From Candidatus Paracaedibacteraceae bacterium (GTDB lineage Bacteria; Pseudomonadota; Alphaproteobacteria; Paracaedibacterales; Paracaedibacteraceae), in contig JAIBEV010000053.1 in NCBI GenBank assembly GCA_019459505.1, positions 1 through 62,906 on the forward strand: 62,906 bases of DNA, given 5' to 3'. A model generated the notes under the pieces. The model did not search any database and was not told where the DNA came from. It was given only the letters and a program-made list of their open reading frames with translations. Shown here in pieces: positions 16,768 through 26,680 of this stretch (the first letter of the stretch is position 1; every line of letters starts with the position of its first letter). A program made the translations under genes and the position numbers.

Positions 16768-18794
16768 TGTCACAAGAATTTTTATTTGAGATTTTATCGG
16801 AAGAAATTCCTGCCCGCATGCAAGTCCAAGCGATGGATGACTTTAAAGCGGCTTTTATCACAAAACTGAAGGCAGCGGGTCTTAGTTTTTCTCATATTGA
16901 AACCCACATTACCCCCCGCCGTCTTGTTGCCTGCATTTCTGGTCTTGCCTTCTCCACACCAGAAACGCATGAAGATCGCCGTGGCCCACGCTTAGAAGCG
17001 CCAGATGCAGCCTTGCAAGGTTTTCTTAAAGCAACGGGTTTAACCAAAGAGCAGTTAACCCAAAAAGATGGTTATTGGTACGCCATGATCGCAACACCAG
17101 CAACGCCGGCAGCAGCTATTTTGCCTAACCTATGTCGAGACATTATGCGCGAATTTCGATGGCCAAAATCCATGCGATGGTATGGCGCTCCCCAGACATG
17201 GGTTCGTCCCGTTCGCGGTATTCTTGCTCTCTTAGATGGGAAAACACTGACTTTTGATATTCCTGAATTTAACCTAACGTCAAGTAATAAAACAAACGGC
17301 CATCGATTTTTGTCTGTTGGAGAGTTTGAAGTTAACTCCTTTGCAGATTATAAGCAGCAGCTTGCCAACCGATATGTCATCCTTAGCCATCAACAGCGGC
17401 AGGACTCTATCCTCACTCAATTAATTCAGTTAGGAAAAGACCAGGGCTATACACTTGAACTGGATGACAAACTTTTGGAAGAAGTTGCCGGCTTATCCGA
17501 ATACCCTCAACCTGTCTTAGGTGAAATTGACAAAGCGTTTCTGCACCTACCAAAGCGTGTGTTATCCACCTCCATGCGAGTGCATCAAAAATACTTTACC
17601 TATGTGGATGCGGAGAGGAAGGTAGCGTCTATTTTTGGACTGGTAGCAAACACCATTCCTAGCGATGATGGCGCAACCATGCGACGCGGCTATGAACGCG
17701 TTTTAAGGGCTCGCCTTAGCGATGCTAGTTTCTTTTATGAACAAGATCTTAAGATTCCTCTTAAAGATCACCTTCCCCGTCTCCACCAAATTGTCTTCCA
17801 TGCCAAACTTGGATCTTTAGGAGACCGTGTTCAACGCCTGATGAAGTTGGTGGAATCAGCGACAGCCCAACAAGCGGCAGAACTTTGCAAATCTGATCTT
17901 GTCACCAGTATGGTCGGGGAATTTCCAGAATTACAAGGATATATGGGCGGTATTTACGCCTTAGCCCAAGGTCACTCTGCAGAAATAAGCCAAGCAATTG
18001 AACAGCATTACCAACCGGTAGGTCCCACAGATGCATGTCCTACAGATCCTATAGCTATCGACCTTGCTTTAGCCGAGAAATTAGATACACTGGTGGGATT
18101 TTTTGCGATCGGTGAGCTGCCGACAGGGTCAAAAGACCCCTATGCTTTACGTCGTGCTGCTCTGGGGGTTATTCGAATCATTCGGGAAAATAGTCTAGAA
18201 AATATCAATTTGCTTAGCAAAATTAACAGAGCTCTTACTCTTTATTTAGAGCAAGGAATTCATGCTGTTCCTGGTTTCGAGGCGCTCCAGGTGCTAGATT
18301 TTATTATGGAACGCTTAGGACATGCTCTTAAGACAGAGGGCTTACGTCATGATACCATCGCTGCCGTTTTAGAATCATTCAATCGGGGCGATAATATTTG
18401 TGGGGTTGTTGATCGCATAAAAGCCTTAAATGCCTATCTTACCACCGAGGCGGGTCTCTCCTTACAGGCGACCTTCCGTCGTGCGTATGGTATTCTGCCA
18501 AAAGATAGATCCATTACCTACGCGGTCCAGCCGCATCTCTTTATAGAAAAGGTAGAAACAGCGTTATATACCGAGCTGGAAACAGTGACAACACGCTGTG
18601 AATCCTTATTAAAAATCCATGATTATGGGCAATTAATGATGGTATTAGCAAATCTTAAAAACCCCATTGATGCCTTTTTTGATTTAAAAATCAATGATGA
18701 TAATTTAGATATCCGTCATAATCGCTTGGCGTTGCTGCAAATGCTGATCAATCAAACAACGGTTATTGCGGACTTTTCAAAACTAGAGGGTTAG
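16767..18794 (+). CDS. glyS: Glycyl-tRNA synthetase beta subunit
   Basis: 675 aa from the ATG at 16767 ([18 protein letters not shown]). The frame is open further upstream, but glyQ occupies that sequence and the family starts with the LLFELGTEELPA-type motif seen here. Features: TPRRLVACISGL, SMRWYGAPQTWVRPVRGI, an HD-like core region (LDTLVGFFAIGELPTGSKD followed by PYALRRAA), and a C-terminal anticodon-binding DALR-like part. The beta chain provides tRNA binding for the GlyQ catalytic subunit. A short weak inverted repeat (AGAGAG/CTCTCT) follows the stop. Confidence 0.97.
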   Translation: MSQEFLFEILSEEIPARMQVQAMDDFKAAFITKLKAAGLSFSHIETHITPRRLVACISGLAFSTPETHEDRRGPRLEAPDAALQGFLKATGLTKEQLTQKDGYWYAMIATPATPAAAILPNLCRDIMREFRWPKSMRWYGAPQTWVRPVRGILALLDGKTLTFDIPEFNLTSSNKTNGHRFLSVGEFEVNSFADYKQQLANRYVILSHQQRQDSILTQLIQLGKDQGYTLELDDKLLEEVAGLSEYPQPVLGEIDKAFLHLPKRVLSTSMRVHQKYFTYVDAERKVASIFGLVANTIPSDDGATMRRGYERVLRARLSDASFFYEQDLKIPLKDHLPRLHQIVFHAKLGSLGDRVQRLMKLVESATAQQAAELCKSDLVTSMVGEFPELQGYMGGIYALAQGHSAEISQAIEQHYQPVGPTDACPTDPIAIDLALAEKLDTLVGFFAIGELPTGSKDPYALRRAALGVIRIIRENSLENINLLSKINRALTLYLEQGIHAVPGFEALQVLDFIMERLGHALKTEGLRHDTIAAVLESFNRGDNICGVVDRIKALNAYLTTEAGLSLQATFRRAYGILPKDRSITYAVQPHLFIEKVETALYTELETVTTRCESLLKIHDYGQLMMVLANLKNPIDAFFDLKINDDNLDIRHNRLALLQMLINQTTVIADFSKLEG

Positions 18795-18895
18795 AGAGAG
18801 AGCTCCTCTCTGCCCCTTCCCTTAATCATTATTATGGACATTTCCGTTATTGGTGGTTATATAAAATAAAGATTTTAAAATTGTACTCTTTAAAA

Positions 18896-20872
18896 ATGAT
18901 AAAACACTACCGCTCTGATATCGATGGCTTGCGTGCCTTATCCATAATTCTTGTCATTATTTTTCATGCTTTTCCTCATAGTTTACACGGTGGCTTTATC
19001 GGGGTGGATGTTTTTTTTGTTATTTCTGGATACCTAATTACTTCTATCCTTTTAGAAAATATGGACCAGAATAAATTCTCGTTTATAGACTTTTATGCTC
19101 GTCGCATTAAACGACTTTACCCCTGCTTGCTCGTAGTTTTGGTAGCGACATTAGCTTATGGCTGGTTTGTACTCTTTCCTCTAGAATTCAAACAACTCAG
19201 CAAGCATGCGCTTGCAAGCTCTCTTTATATAAATAATTTTATTCTGTATAAAGAAAGTGGTTATTTTGATGCTGCATCCAATTTAAAACCCCTCCTTCAT
19301 TTATGGTCACTCAGTATAGAAGAGCAGTTCTATCTTATTTGGCCCTTTATGCTTTATTTCCTTAAAAAGAAAAAAATCCCAGTTGGTTATATTCTATTAA
19401 TCTGTCTCATCACCTCATTCTTATTCAATATTTATTATATTTACCGTAAACATTCCTTTGCTTTTTATATGCCTGTTACCCGATTCTGGGAACTGTTGGT
19501 GGGAGCTGGCTTAGCCTATATAAAAACTTATAAAAATCAATTTATAAATGAGAAAAGAGATTTTATTAGTAAAAAACTTAATTTATCCTCCCTCTTTATA
19601 AATCATATCCTTTCAGCAATTGGAATATTGATGATCATCGGATGCGCCTTAACTATTGATGAATCAAAATTATTTCCTGGTTGGTGGGCTTTATTACCCA
19701 CGCTAGGAGCCTTTCTAATTATTTTTGCCGGATCCTCGGCTTGGATAAATGCAAAAATTTTAAGTAATAAATTAATGGTAGGAATAGGCAAAATAAGTTA
19801 TCCATTATATTTATGGCATTGGCCTTTACTTTCCTTTCCACGAATTATAAAAGGCGACACTCTTGAAGTTCCCTTAACAGTTGGTCTGCTCACTTTATGT
19901 GTCCTATTATCCTATTTGACATATAAATTTTTCGAGACTCCCCTTAGAAAGAAATCAAATTTTACAGCTATTCCCTTATTATCTGGAATGGTACCCATTG
20001 TCATTATTGGCATAGCTGTAAAAAGCAATTTATTCTCGAGCTGGATTAACTCAGACGTGCCCACTGCCAAGGTGGTGAATGCTATCAATGAATGGGATTA
20101 TCCTAAAGGTCTTACATTTAAAAAAATTAGAGATCGCGACTTTTATGAAATAGGCAGCCATCCTAAAAAAGTTCTGTTCTTTGGCGATAGTAATATGGAA
20201 CAGTACGCACCTAGAATTAAGAAATTGATTTTAGAAGATCCTTCTGTTAAAAGATCTGCTGTTTTCTTAACCTCGGGTGGTTGCCCTCCGATACCCAATA
20301 TTTATGAAGACAAACATCCCCAGCTAAAAGGATTTGCTGAAGATGCCATTGATTATGCAAAAGACTCAAAGGTTGACACCATTGTTATTGGTGCTCAGTG
20401 GATAGGTTACTTCAACACTAATTCGACTTATTACTATCAAAAAGATAACATTAATAGCGCTATAAGTCATAACAGTATGGGGATAAAACAAGCGCTCCAA
20501 GATTTTACCAGTATGCTAAAAGAATGGACTGATAAAGGAAAAAAAGTATATTTAGTGCTCAATATGCCCATAGATTATAATTGTAGTCCCCAAGCAATGA
20601 TTGAACGAAATTTTTTTAGTGCACCTCTATTTCAAACAACTTCTGTGAAAACGGAAGATTGGTTAAATACTTCTCAATTAGTGAGTCGTGCCCTTAAAGA
20701 AGCTGCAGCACAAGCTAATGTTACAATAATTGATCCAACCTTATCATTATGTGACGCTCAGAAGTGTCAGGTCCTCACTTCTACAGGGGAACCTTTATAT
20801 AAAGACAGCTGCCATTTACGCCCAACATATGTTGAAAATCATGTTCAATATTTGGATGAAGTTTTGTTTTAA
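18896..20872 (+). CDS. OafA/YrhL-type acyltransferase with SGNH domain
   Basis: 658 aa. I choose ATG 18896 because families of this kind begin with YRSDIDGLRALSI shortly after Met; an upstream TTG at 18881 is also in frame. The N-terminal acyltransferase-3 membrane domain (to about residue 375) has the catalytic-type His in IIFHAF, the GGFIGVDVFFVISGYLIT motif and about ten helices. The C-terminal SGNH hydrolase-like domain (about 400-658) carries FFGDSNMEQY (block I Ser) and a DSCHLRP Asp-x-x-His motif near the end. Such proteins O-acetylate surface polysaccharide, typically O-antigen. No other polysaccharide genes are nearby. No Shine-Dalgarno is obvious. Confidence 0.88.
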   Translation: MIKHYRSDIDGLRALSIILVIIFHAFPHSLHGGFIGVDVFFVISGYLITSILLENMDQNKFSFIDFYARRIKRLYPCLLVVLVATLAYGWFVLFPLEFKQLSKHALASSLYINNFILYKESGYFDAASNLKPLLHLWSLSIEEQFYLIWPFMLYFLKKKKIPVGYILLICLITSFLFNIYYIYRKHSFAFYMPVTRFWELLVGAGLAYIKTYKNQFINEKRDFISKKLNLSSLFINHILSAIGILMIIGCALTIDESKLFPGWWALLPTLGAFLIIFAGSSAWINAKILSNKLMVGIGKISYPLYLWHWPLLSFPRIIKGDTLEVPLTVGLLTLCVLLSYLTYKFFETPLRKKSNFTAIPLLSGMVPIVIIGIAVKSNLFSSWINSDVPTAKVVNAINEWDYPKGLTFKKIRDRDFYEIGSHPKKVLFFGDSNMEQYAPRIKKLILEDPSVKRSAVFLTSGGCPPIPNIYEDKHPQLKGFAEDAIDYAKDSKVDTIVIGAQWIGYFNTNSTYYYQKDNINSAISHNSMGIKQALQDFTSMLKEWTDKGKKVYLVLNMPIDYNCSPQAMIERNFFSAPLFQTTSVKTEDWLNTSQLVSRALKEAAAQANVTIIDPTLSLCDAQKCQVLTSTGEPLYKDSCHLRPTYVENHVQYLDEVLF

Positions 20873-21364
20873 GAGGAAAAGAGAAGAAATAAAGCAGTCT
20901 CCAGAATTTATATCTTCCATAAGATGGGTAGCATTAAGCTTTCCAACTGAATACAGATTACTTTTACAATCAACCAACAATTTGAGAACGGTTATTTATT
21001 AATGAAAAAAGCTTAGACAATCCCCTGTATAAGGGGCTTAACACTCTTGCAAGTTTAGCGAGTCAACTCTGAAGAAATGAATAAAGCTATAAAATGGTAA
21101 TAATTCTTGTATAACAGAGGCAAGATTTTGCCGAGGAATGTAAAAAATCCTAAAAAAACAAGATGTATAATGATGGATATTAAGTTGTTCCTATGGCAGA
21201 GAACCGCTTCAAGCCTTAGAAACTCGACATAAAGTGGAGAAAAGCACACGGGACATAGCGAAAGACTTTTCTTCTCACGCGGCTAGACACGTTACCATAA
21301 AAGGTAATATCCCTTCTTCCCCGGAATAGTGAGGCATTAATTGTTCTTGGGCTAGACAAAATTT
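20873..21364. other. Gene-free interval with a hairpin, a dispersed 21-bp repeat and possible IS debris
   Basis: CCCCT-GTATA-AGGGG (21022-21036) is a small hairpin immediately followed by CTTAACACTCTTGCAAGTTTA (21037-21057). That 21-mer occurs again as a perfect inverted copy at 44497-44517. Between about 21190 and 21330 the plus strand has a stopless fragment (ALETRHKVEKSTRDIAKDF) that looks coding but has no start. I cannot assign it. No complete gene is supported. Confidence 0.45.
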
Positions 21365-22741
21365 TTATAAATAGCCTGGCCGCTCCGCAAATAAGCGTTC
21401 CACTTTCGGAACAGAGGCCCCTGTGACTACAAGAACTAAACGATCTCCCACGCGAATGGTGGTTTTGCTCGGCATAATAAAGAATTGATCACTTCGATAA
21501 AGACCCGCCACCTCAATTTGCCCCCGAATTGTAATATCTTCCAAGGTTAACCCCACCACATTTGTGGTTTCTTTAGCCTCTGCCTCAATAATTTCGATCT
21601 CGCCATCCTTTAGAGAATGCACTGACCGAATTTGCCCCTGCCGAACATACTGAAGGATTGTTGAAACTGTAATGGCATGGGGACTGATGACAGCATCGAT
21701 ACCAAGCGAGGTAACAAGTGGGGCATAGTCCATATTATTTAAAAGAATAAGTGCTCGAGAAGCTCCCTGTTGTTTAGCCAATAGGGCAGCTAGAATATTG
21801 ACCTTATCATCCTCCGTTACACAAACAATTGTGTCCGTTTCGGTAATATTTGCCTCGGTTAAGATTTCTGCATCCAAGGCATCGCCACAGAGCACTTCAG
21901 TATGACGTAATTGACGCGCCACCACCTCCGCTCGCATCGCTTTACGTTCAATAATTTTAGCCGTTTGATGAGAGGCAGTCGTTTCCATTTCTTGAGCTAA
22001 TGCAAGACCTATGCTTCCAGCTCCCACAATTAATGTACGCTTGCCATAAAGAGAGTCTTGATGGAAATGCCGCATGATTTCCGGAATGTAATTTTGGTGC
22101 GCGATAAAATAAACCTCATCACCCAGGAGAATTTTCTCTTCTCCTGATGGAATGAACATTTGTCTATTGCGATAGATACAGGCAATCATAAATTCCAATT
22201 TGGGGAAATGGCTGGGTAAAAACTTTAAGGGTGTATTTAAAATAACAGAAGGATGACCACATCGCACGCCAACGATTTTAACGTCTCCACTATCGATTGA
22301 TTTAACATCGAAAGCCCCCACCACTTGCAAGCTTCGACTAATTGTACGAGCCACTTCACTTTCGGGGGAAATAATGTGATCGATGGAAATACGATCTGGA
22401 TTAAATAGCCAGTGTAAATTGGGATCAAGATAGCTTTGATTGCGAATACGTGCAATTTTTTTTGGCACTTTAAAAAGAGAATTTGCTACTTCGCAGGCAA
22501 CAATATTGACTTCATCAGACGCTGTCACAGCAATTAGCAAGTCTGCTTCGTAAAGACCAGCCCTTTCTAAAACATCGGGATGAGAAGCATACCCAACCAC
22601 CGGTTGAATATCAATGCTGTCACTCAGTTTGCGCAGTAACTCGCCCGACTGATCCACAATCGTAATATCATTATCCTCACCTGATAAATACCGAGCAATG
22701 TTAAAACCAACTTGCCCGCCACCCAGAATTACAACTTTCAT
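21365..22741 (-). CDS. trkA: Trk K+ uptake system regulatory protein TrkA
   Basis: 458 aa with two tandem RCK units, each a Rossmann NAD-binding domain plus an RCK_C domain. The first has MKVVILGGGQVGFNIARYL and the second RTLIVGAGSIGLALAQEM (from about residue 235). TrkA binds NAD(H)/ATP on the cytoplasmic side and gates the TrkH/TrkG channel, which is not in this window. Its ATG overlaps the ntrX TGA (ATGA, 22738-22741). trkA is a standard companion of the ntr operon in alphaproteobacteria. Confidence 0.95.
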   Translation of the reverse strand: MKVVILGGGQVGFNIARYLSGEDNDITIVDQSGELLRKLSDSIDIQPVVGYASHPDVLERAGLYEADLLIAVTASDEVNIVACEVANSLFKVPKKIARIRNQSYLDPNLHWLFNPDRISIDHIISPESEVARTISRSLQVVGAFDVKSIDSGDVKIVGVRCGHPSVILNTPLKFLPSHFPKLEFMIACIYRNRQMFIPSGEEKILLGDEVYFIAHQNYIPEIMRHFHQDSLYGKRTLIVGAGSIGLALAQEMETTASHQTAKIIERKAMRAEVVARQLRHTEVLCGDALDAEILTEANITETDTIVCVTEDDKVNILAALLAKQQGASRALILLNNMDYAPLVTSLGIDAVISPHAITVSTILQYVRQGQIRSVHSLKDGEIEIIEAEAKETTNVVGLTLEDITIRGQIEVAGLYRSDQFFIMPSKTTIRVGDRLVLVVTGASVPKVERLFAERPGYL

Positions 22742-24162
22742 GCGATGTGGACATCCTTTTCTAAACCATCTTCCTCTTCTGCTTCTCCGCGTCCTTCATG
22801 CACCCCCAAAGCGCGTAATTTGCGATGCAGCGCTGAGCGCTCCATTCCAATAAAACGGGCTGTTTTCGAAATATTGCCCCCAAACCTATTAACTTGTGCT
22901 AATAAATATTCCCTCTCAAAGGCCTCGCGCGCTTCTCGTAAGGGCATGACGACAATAGATGGATTCCCCACACTTGGCATCTTAACATCCGATTGAATTT
23001 CAGGCGGCAACATACCACAGGTCACTGGATCTCGATGATCGCCGGATGCCATCACCAAAATCCATTCAATAACATTCTTCAATTGGCGCACATTACCCGG
23101 CCAAGGGTAAGATTGCAACATAATCAAAGCTTCTGGCGCCAGAATTCTGAGAGGCCGGCCATGGGATTTGCTTCCCTGTAGCATAAAGTGTTGTACCAGC
23201 TCAGGAATATCTGTCAACCGTTCCGTTAAAGGAGGTACTTCAATAGGGATCACACTTAAACGATCATAGAGATCTTGACGGAATCGACCTTCCCGAATTT
23301 CCTCTGCCACATACTTAGATGTAGCCGAAATAATCCGAACATCAACTTCGATTTTTTGATTATCCCCCAATCGACAAAACCCACCTTCTTGGAGCACCCG
23401 AATTAGCTTTGTCTGGGCTGGTAAAGGCAGATCCATGACCTCATTTAAATATAAAGTACCACCATGGGCTCGCTCGATAAGACCAATCTTACGAGGCAAG
23501 GACTCATCCATACCGGTGATTTCTGTTCCAAATAACTCTGCTTCAATATGATCGGGATGGATCGCAGAACAGTTGACATAGGTAAAGGGTAAATTAGCCC
23601 GTTTAGAGCTTTGATGAATCAGTCGGGCGACAACTTCCTTCCCAGAACCAGAAGGCCCCCCAATAAAGATACGACTATTACTAACGGCAACCTTATCAAT
23701 GGTTTGACGAATGTGGGAAATAACTGTTGATGTCCCAATCAACTCAGTACCACCCGCTTTAACCTTAAGTTCTTCATTTTCCCGGCGCAACTTTGCTGCT
23801 TCTAAGGCACGACTAATGATCAACAACATTCGATCCGCCTCAAAAGGCTTTTCTATAAAATCATAAGCCCCGCGTTTAATTGCAGAAACAGCTGTTTCAA
23901 TCGTTCCATGTCCGCTCATCATAATCACTGGAACATGGGGATGATCTCGTTTAATCATTTCAAGGATACGAATTCCATCTCGTTCTCCATCACCCAACCA
24001 TACATCTAAAATGACAAGATTGGGCTGTCGAAATTTAATAGCTGCTAAGGCCTCTGTGCCATCTTTGGCAAGGCGCGTTCCATATCCCTCGTCAGACAAA
24101 ATGCCTGCTACTAAATCCCGGATATCTATTTCATCATCAACGATTAAAATGTCCTGAGTCAT
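22738..24162 (-). CDS. ntrX: Nitrogen-regulation response regulator NtrX
   Basis: 474 aa. The receiver domain (1-120) has the phospho-acceptor D53 in VILDVWLGDG and acidic D9/D10. The AAA+ sigma-54-type ATPase domain follows, with Walker A GGPSGSGKE and the Walker B region GGTLYLNEV. A Fis-type helix-turn-helix comes near the C-terminus (SKTARFIGMERSALHRKL). The GAFTGA loop that contacts sigma-54 is absent: the region reads ELFGTEITGMDES then LPRKIG. This is a known trait of alphaproteobacterial NtrX, which can therefore act without sigma-54 activation. It lies 4 nt downstream of ntrY, its cognate kinase. Confidence 0.95.
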   Translation of the reverse strand: MTQDILIVDDEIDIRDLVAGILSDEGYGTRLAKDGTEALAAIKFRQPNLVILDVWLGDGERDGIRILEMIKRDHPHVPVIMMSGHGTIETAVSAIKRGAYDFIEKPFEADRMLLIISRALEAAKLRRENEELKVKAGGTELIGTSTVISHIRQTIDKVAVSNSRIFIGGPSGSGKEVVARLIHQSSKRANLPFTYVNCSAIHPDHIEAELFGTEITGMDESLPRKIGLIERAHGGTLYLNEVMDLPLPAQTKLIRVLQEGGFCRLGDNQKIEVDVRIISATSKYVAEEIREGRFRQDLYDRLSVIPIEVPPLTERLTDIPELVQHFMLQGSKSHGRPLRILAPEALIMLQSYPWPGNVRQLKNVIEWILVMASGDHRDPVTCGMLPPEIQSDVKMPSVGNPSIVVMPLREAREAFEREYLLAQVNRFGGNISKTARFIGMERSALHRKLRALGVHEGRGEAEEEDGLEKDVHIA

Positions 24163-24166
24163 TTAT

Positions 24167-26377
24167 TCACTCACGTTTTGTTACCACTGGCAATTCAAAA
24201 AGCACACGGGCCCCTCCAAGAAGGCTATCCCCTAATTCTAATCGACCTCGGTGGTCTTCTATAATTTTAGACACAATTGCAAGGCCAAGACCAGTCCCCT
24301 TAGAGTGGGTTGTATAATATGGCTCTATCAGCCGCTCTCGACCGTTAAGAGGTAACCCAGGACCATTATCATCAACCATAACACAGCACTTAGTATCCAT
24401 TCTGGATACCGTAATCAATATTTCCGGCTGATTTGGTTTTTTTGTCCCTGCAATCTCGTCAAGCGTTACCGCATTAATAGCATTTTGTAACAAGTTTGTC
24501 AGCACTTGACTCATCTGAACAGGGTCACAATTAACAAAAATTTCCTGTTCAGAGGGATTAAATGAAAATCTAATCTCGGGATGAGCCTGCATTTGAAGGT
24601 CAAGGGCATGACGACAGGTTTGTACAAAATTATCAATTGTTAACACTGGCTCGGGCATACGCGCAAATGATGAAAACTCACTTACCAGTCGACCAATTTG
24701 CCCCACTTGACGCACAATGGTATCCACACAATTTTGAAAGACTTGGGGATCTGTTTGGATTTCTTTGAGATACTTACGCTTTAATCTTTCAGCTGACAAT
24801 TGGATCGGCGTTAAAGGATTTTTAATTTCATGGGCAATTTTACGGGCTACATCTGACCAAGCAGCCTTACGTTGAGCTGACATTAAAGGTGTCACATCAT
24901 CCAGAGTTATAATTACCCCTGATTTGCGATGTCCTGAGTGATCGGCCACCACGACGACCTGCAATATACGCATCACTCCCCGGCGCATCAGCGTTAACTG
25001 CGTTGACACTACCCCTTCCGGATCCGTTATAACCTGCTCAATCAAAGCTTTTGCTTCAGGCAATAATGTTATTAATTTTAAACTTAAAGTGTCCTCTCTG
25101 ATATCTAATAACTCCCGGGCTCGACTGTTGATCAAGCTTACAACGCCCCGGTAGTCAGCACTAATAACGCCAGCTGAAATCCGCGATAAGACAGTCTCCA
25201 TAAATTGGCGCCGTTGGTCAATTTGTAAACTTGCATTAACAAGATCTTGCCGCTGATGACGTAACTGGTATGTCATACGGTTAAAGGCCTCTGCCAAGCT
25301 CCCAAGCTCATTATTGATTGAGCCTTCCGGGTCCACCTTAACTTCTAGATTTCCCTGACTAACTGCATTTGAAGCCGTAATTAATCGACTAATAGGACGG
25401 ACGAATAAATTAGCAACCGTTAATCCCGCCCATACAGCTGCCAGCAATAATAGTAAGGCTACGACAGAAAAAAACGCAATAAAGGTAATTTGCAATCCTG
25501 ACCGCTGAGCATCCAGGCGTTCATATTCTGCAATAGCACTTTCCGTTTGTTTTACATGACGCAGAACATCTGCATCAATCAGCTTGCCTACATATAAAAA
25601 GTAATTCCCCTCCGGATCGATACGGCTTAATGCCCGCACCCGATCTTCTTTTTCATTTGATAGGACAACCACTTCCCCAGATTTAGCCCGTTGAAACGCA
25701 TCAACCAGTACTTTTTCAAACTCCAGAGCAAAAGTCAAAAAAGCACGCCCCACCACGGTCCCATATCGATCAAGAATTAAAGCTTCATCAATACCGCGAT
25801 CCCGGGTGATTTTAGTTAATCGTTCTGAGAGTTGTTCTGGAAAATGTGATTGAATTTCGATGGTTGGCGCCACTTCATTCAGGATCGCCATCGCATCTTC
25901 TTCAATTGATTTAGCCCGTTCATAAAGATAGGCGTTGGCCACAACTTTGGCTTCGTTCAAAGCCAGCCGGACAGGCTCACTAAACCACGCTTTTACGCCG
26001 ACATTAAAGAATAAAGCAGAAAAAACAGTCACAAAAATCCCAGGGGTAATAGCAACAAACGCAAAGAGAGCTGCGATTTGTACATGGAGTTTTGAACCTG
26101 CCAACCCTTTGCGTCTTTCTGTCCACAATTCAATCAGTCGCTTAGCAATAATCACTGACAGCAACAGCATTAAGGTGAGGTCAAGGTAAATTAAAGGTAA
26201 AACGCGCGTGGATTTATCGCCAAAGTCATCGGTTCCTGTTAAAACCAAATAAGTGGCTATCCCCGATAAAATAGCGGCCACACTTAAGAAAAACCCAATC
26301 CGCCGCAACCATAAATCATTCTGAACTGATCGGCCGATCCATTTTACAAGCCGTTGCAACATTCTTTGTTTTGGCAT
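24167..26377 (-). CDS. ntrY: Nitrogen-regulation sensor histidine kinase NtrY
   Basis: 736 aa membrane kinase. Three or four N-terminal helices (about 22-46, 61-80, 100-123) and a periplasmic-type sensor stretch (to about 285) precede another helix, a HAMP domain, a PAS-like domain (about 380-470), the HisKA dimerisation domain with the phospho-acceptor His in ARKIAHEIKNPLTP, and an HATPase domain (QVLTNLLQNAINAV, VDDNGPGLP, GTGLGLAIVSKI). It phosphorylates NtrX. In alphaproteobacteria NtrYX also responds to redox and envelope state. It is tightly packed between the NtrC remnant (3-nt gap) and ntrX (4-nt gap). Confidence 0.95.
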   Translation of the reverse strand: MPKQRMLQRLVKWIGRSVQNDLWLRRIGFFLSVAAILSGIATYLVLTGTDDFGDKSTRVLPLIYLDLTLMLLLSVIIAKRLIELWTERRKGLAGSKLHVQIAALFAFVAITPGIFVTVFSALFFNVGVKAWFSEPVRLALNEAKVVANAYLYERAKSIEEDAMAILNEVAPTIEIQSHFPEQLSERLTKITRDRGIDEALILDRYGTVVGRAFLTFALEFEKVLVDAFQRAKSGEVVVLSNEKEDRVRALSRIDPEGNYFLYVGKLIDADVLRHVKQTESAIAEYERLDAQRSGLQITFIAFFSVVALLLLLAAVWAGLTVANLFVRPISRLITASNAVSQGNLEVKVDPEGSINNELGSLAEAFNRMTYQLRHQRQDLVNASLQIDQRRQFMETVLSRISAGVISADYRGVVSLINSRARELLDIREDTLSLKLITLLPEAKALIEQVITDPEGVVSTQLTLMRRGVMRILQVVVVADHSGHRKSGVIITLDDVTPLMSAQRKAAWSDVARKIAHEIKNPLTPIQLSAERLKRKYLKEIQTDPQVFQNCVDTIVRQVGQIGRLVSEFSSFARMPEPVLTIDNFVQTCRHALDLQMQAHPEIRFSFNPSEQEIFVNCDPVQMSQVLTNLLQNAINAVTLDEIAGTKKPNQPEILITVSRMDTKCCVMVDDNGPGLPLNGRERLIEPYYTTHSKGTGLGLAIVSKIIEDHRGRLELGDSLLGGARVLFELPVVTKRE

Positions 26378-26380
26378 AAA

Positions 26381-26671
26381 TTATAGCTCTGATAAATCAA
26401 TTTGTAGGTCTGTCAACCGTTTTCTCAAGGTATTGCGGTTAATTCCTAAGATTTCAGCCGCTTTTTTTTGATTTCCCCGTACCGATTTAAGAGTAGCTTT
26501 AAGCAAAGGACGCTCTACTTCTTGAATCACACGATCGTATAAGCCAGACGTGGGTGTTAATCCTTCATGAGCCTTAAAGTAGTTATCGATAAAGGTCTCA
26601 ACCATGCCACTTAGGCCACGAGCACCATTAGATAGCGAATCTGTTTGTATGTTTTGTTTCACGGTGGCCAT
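26381..26671 (-). CDS. Stand-alone Fis-type DNA-binding domain, reduced NtrC
   Basis: 96 aa. The C-terminal half (LYDRVIQEVERPLLKATL, RGNQKKAAEILGINRNTLRK) is the Fis/NtrC helix-turn-helix, and the preceding YFKAHEGLTPTSG segment matches the linker found in alphaproteobacterial NtrC just before its DNA-binding domain. Gene position (dusB upstream, ntrY downstream) is where ntrB-ntrC normally sit. I infer that ntrB was lost and ntrC shrank to its DNA-binding domain, which could still bind NtrC sites or act as a Fis-like nucleoid factor. There is an ATG start with no extra upstream frame, 9 nt after dusB. Confidence 0.85.
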   Translation of the reverse strand: MATVKQNIQTDSLSNGARGLSGMVETFIDNYFKAHEGLTPTSGLYDRVIQEVERPLLKATLKSVRGNQKKAAEILGINRNTLRKRLTDLQIDLSEL

Positions 26672-26680
26672 ACTTGTCCT

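Noticed and set aside
18790-18815. Terminator after glyS (AGAGAG/CTCTCT)
   Set aside because: Short stem with no T-run following; too weak to call.
21055-21249. 64-codon minus-strand ORF upstream of trkA
   Set aside because: Hydrophobic low-complexity reading of AT-rich DNA; the plus strand shows a better, though broken, coding fragment.
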